This document shows, piece after piece, positions 63,141 through 64,000 of a stretch of DNA of 64,000 nucleotides (within the stretch, counting starts at the first letter, position 1; every line of letters starts with the position of its first letter). This stretch comes from Caldisericia bacterium. Its GTDB lineage: Bacteria; Caldisericota; Caldisericia; B22-G15. The notes under the pieces were generated by a model, which saw nothing but the letters and a program-made list of their open reading frames with translations, had not been told where the DNA came from and searched no databases. The stretch lies in assembly GCA_026414995.1 (NCBI GenBank), contig JAOAHY010000002.1, forward strand, positions 82,525-146,524. The letters are read 5' to 3'. The position numbers and the translations under genes were made by a program.

Positions 63141-63848
63141 AATCATCAATGATATCCCAATTAAAATAAATATTGATTTTTCGATATTATTTTTGATTGA
63201 GACCTTTTTGTGAAGTTCAGGAATTAAGTCTGTTAATGAGAGGTATAAAAAGTTACCTGCAGTTATACCAATAATATATGGAATTAAAAATTTAAATTTT
63301 TCAAGTAAGAAGAACCCAAAAACACCACCAAAAATTGAAGTTAAAGATATAAAAAAATTTAATTTAAGTGCATTTTTCGGAGTAAGACCACCATAAATTA
63401 ATACTCCATAATCTCCTAACTCTTGAGGAACTTCATGAAAAATTACATTAAGAGTAGTTATTAAACCGATATTAAGATTCACTAAAAAACTCGATGCAAT
63501 TAAAACTCCATCAATAAAATTATGAAGAGAATCACCAAGAAGGTTTATTGGAACAAAAGTATGCTCTTCACATCCAAACTCGTGGCAATGTCTCCATTTT
63601 AAAAAAGTTTCAAGAATAAAAAAAAGAAAAATTCCAAAAATAATTGAATAGATAGAATTAAAATTCTCTTCAAGAGCTTCAGGTATGAGATGAAGAACTC
63701 CTCCTGTAATTAAAGCACCTGTTGAAAAACTTACAAGATAAAAACTAATTTTTTCTAAATTTTTAAAATTTTTATTTATAAAAAATATTCCAATCAAAGA
63801 TATTAAACTAATTATAAAAGTTGAAATTATTACATAAATAAATATCAC
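63117..63848 (-). CDS. ZIP-family divalent metal transporter
   Basis: The 243-residue protein has eight hydrophobic segments and the ZIP metal-binding helices: LGDSLHNFIDGVLIASSFLV (HNxxDG) and TLNVIFHEVPQELGDYGVLI (HExPxELGD). A His/Cys-containing loop (KWRHCHEFGCEEHTF) lies between helices three and four. It probably imports or exports Zn2+, Mn2+ or Fe2+. The start is GTG at 63848 with TATAAT ending seven bases before it and no ribosome site, so it is a candidate leaderless GTG start. It converges with the P-type ATPase gene. Confidence 0.92.
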   Translation of the reverse strand: MIFIYVIISTFIISLISLIGIFFINKNFKNLEKISFYLVSFSTGALITGGVLHLIPEALEENFNSIYSIIFGIFLFFILETFLKWRHCHEFGCEEHTFVPINLLGDSLHNFIDGVLIASSFLVNLNIGLITTLNVIFHEVPQELGDYGVLIYGGLTPKNALKLNFFISLTSIFGGVFGFFLLEKFKFLIPYIIGITAGNFLYLSLTDLIPELHKKVSIKNNIEKSIFILIGISLMILFKIFFE

Positions 63849-63855
63849 AATTAAA

Positions 63856-63861
63856 ATTATA
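63856..63861 (-). promoter_or_regulatory. -10 box of the ZIP transporter gene (predicted leaderless GTG)
   Basis: TATAAT on the minus strand ends seven bases before the GTG start codon, the same spacing as at uvrB and the HD-GYP gene. Confidence 0.5.
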
Positions 63862-63875
63862 ATAAATTTTTAAAT

Positions 63876-64000
63876 TTATGATTTAAAAAAAATTTTAATA
63901 ACCCCTAAAACATAATTAATATCATAATCAGTATGTTCATAAGTTATCTGAAATCTAATAAGTTCCTCTCCTTTTGGAACAATTGGATAGTTTAAACCAG
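63876..64000 (-). CDS. C-terminal end of an alpha-oxoamine synthase-family protein (Kbl/BioF-like)
   Basis: The last 41 codons of a gene that runs off the right edge encode GLNYPIVPKGEELIRFQITY, then EHTDYDINYVLGVIKIFFKS. The VPxGxxLIRFQI-x-EHT-x-xDI pattern is typical of the C terminus of 2-amino-3-ketobutyrate CoA ligase and 8-amino-7-oxononanoate synthase, PLP enzymes joining an amino acid to an acyl-CoA. Which member this is cannot be decided from the fragment. It ends 28 bases before the ZIP gene on the same strand. Confidence 0.75.
   Translation of the reverse strand, partial: GLNYPIVPKGEELIRFQITYEHTDYDINYVLGVIKIFFKS

Overview
The window comes from a very AT-rich bacterial chromosome with densely packed genes; no intergenic gap reaches 300 bases. 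There are no insertion sequences, phage genes, CRISPR arrays or rRNA. A branched-chain polyamine synthase (bpsA), an archaeal-type CTP-dependent riboflavin kinase, an archaemetzincin, indolepyruvate:ferredoxin oxidoreductase (iorAB) and a branched-chain amino-acid ABC transporter suggest an anaerobic, thermophilic, amino-acid-using bacterium of a deep or poorly sampled lineage. A Caldisericota-like organism would fit, but this placement is a guess from gene content, not a measurement.

Layout. 1-9225 (minus): livH (cut by the left edge) and the livJ/K-type binding protein, then an operon read from right to left: uvrB, a divergent PfkB kinase, a folK-birA fusion, iorA, iorB and a LacD-like aldolase. 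9330-12357 (plus): a MutL-type ATPase, then a TetR regulator with a clear promoter/operator and a sugar-epimerase-like SDR. 12344-17265 (minus): Yip1-like membrane protein, amidohydrolase, lipid kinase, an unknown protein, and MocA-like and XdhC-like molybdenum-cofactor proteins. 17301-19346: groES-groEL with a CIRCE element. 19376-21177 (minus): a primase-like/ATP-ligase fusion plus a small unknown gene. 21230-30121 (plus): a long run with HD-GYP, YjbQ, CbiX-like, AEC transporter, bpsA, alr, two membrane thiol-redox proteins, a triple GerM protein and ribK. 30124-31738 (minus): DUF4388-Roadblock-MglA switch. 31816-35585 (plus): small protein, clpC, holA, meeting rpsT and archaemetzincin on minus. 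36475-40555 (plus): two parvulin foldases, a surface protein and Hsp20. 40596-47088: acyl carrier protein (minus), a giant PAS/GGDEF/GAF/HD-GYP protein, peroxiredoxin and an M14 carboxypeptidase. 47090-60421 (minus): DUF2207 protein, two tiny genes, threonine synthase, PAS/GAF/HD-GYP protein, GGDEF protein, tRNA-Leu, secG, a ClpE/ClpB-like ATPase, rpiB, a plsY-tsaC fusion and an ACR3 arsenite exporter. 60561-64000: a Ca-type P-ATPase (plus), a ZIP transporter and the 3' end of an aminoketone-synthase-family gene (both minus).

Themes. (1) Protein quality control is heavily represented: GroESL, Hsp20, ClpC, a ClpE-like ATPase without the ClpP loop, and parvulins. (2) Four cyclic-di-GMP proteins and an MglA/Roadblock module indicate much sensory and surface signalling. 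(3) Two unusual enzyme fusions (FolK-BirA, PlsY-TsaC) and a primase-ligase fusion stand out. (4) Many genes have a TATAAT-like box only 6-8 bases before the start codon and no Shine-Dalgarno sequence, often preceded by TGn, which predicts frequent leaderless transcription from extended -10 promoters; other genes have strong GGAGG sites.
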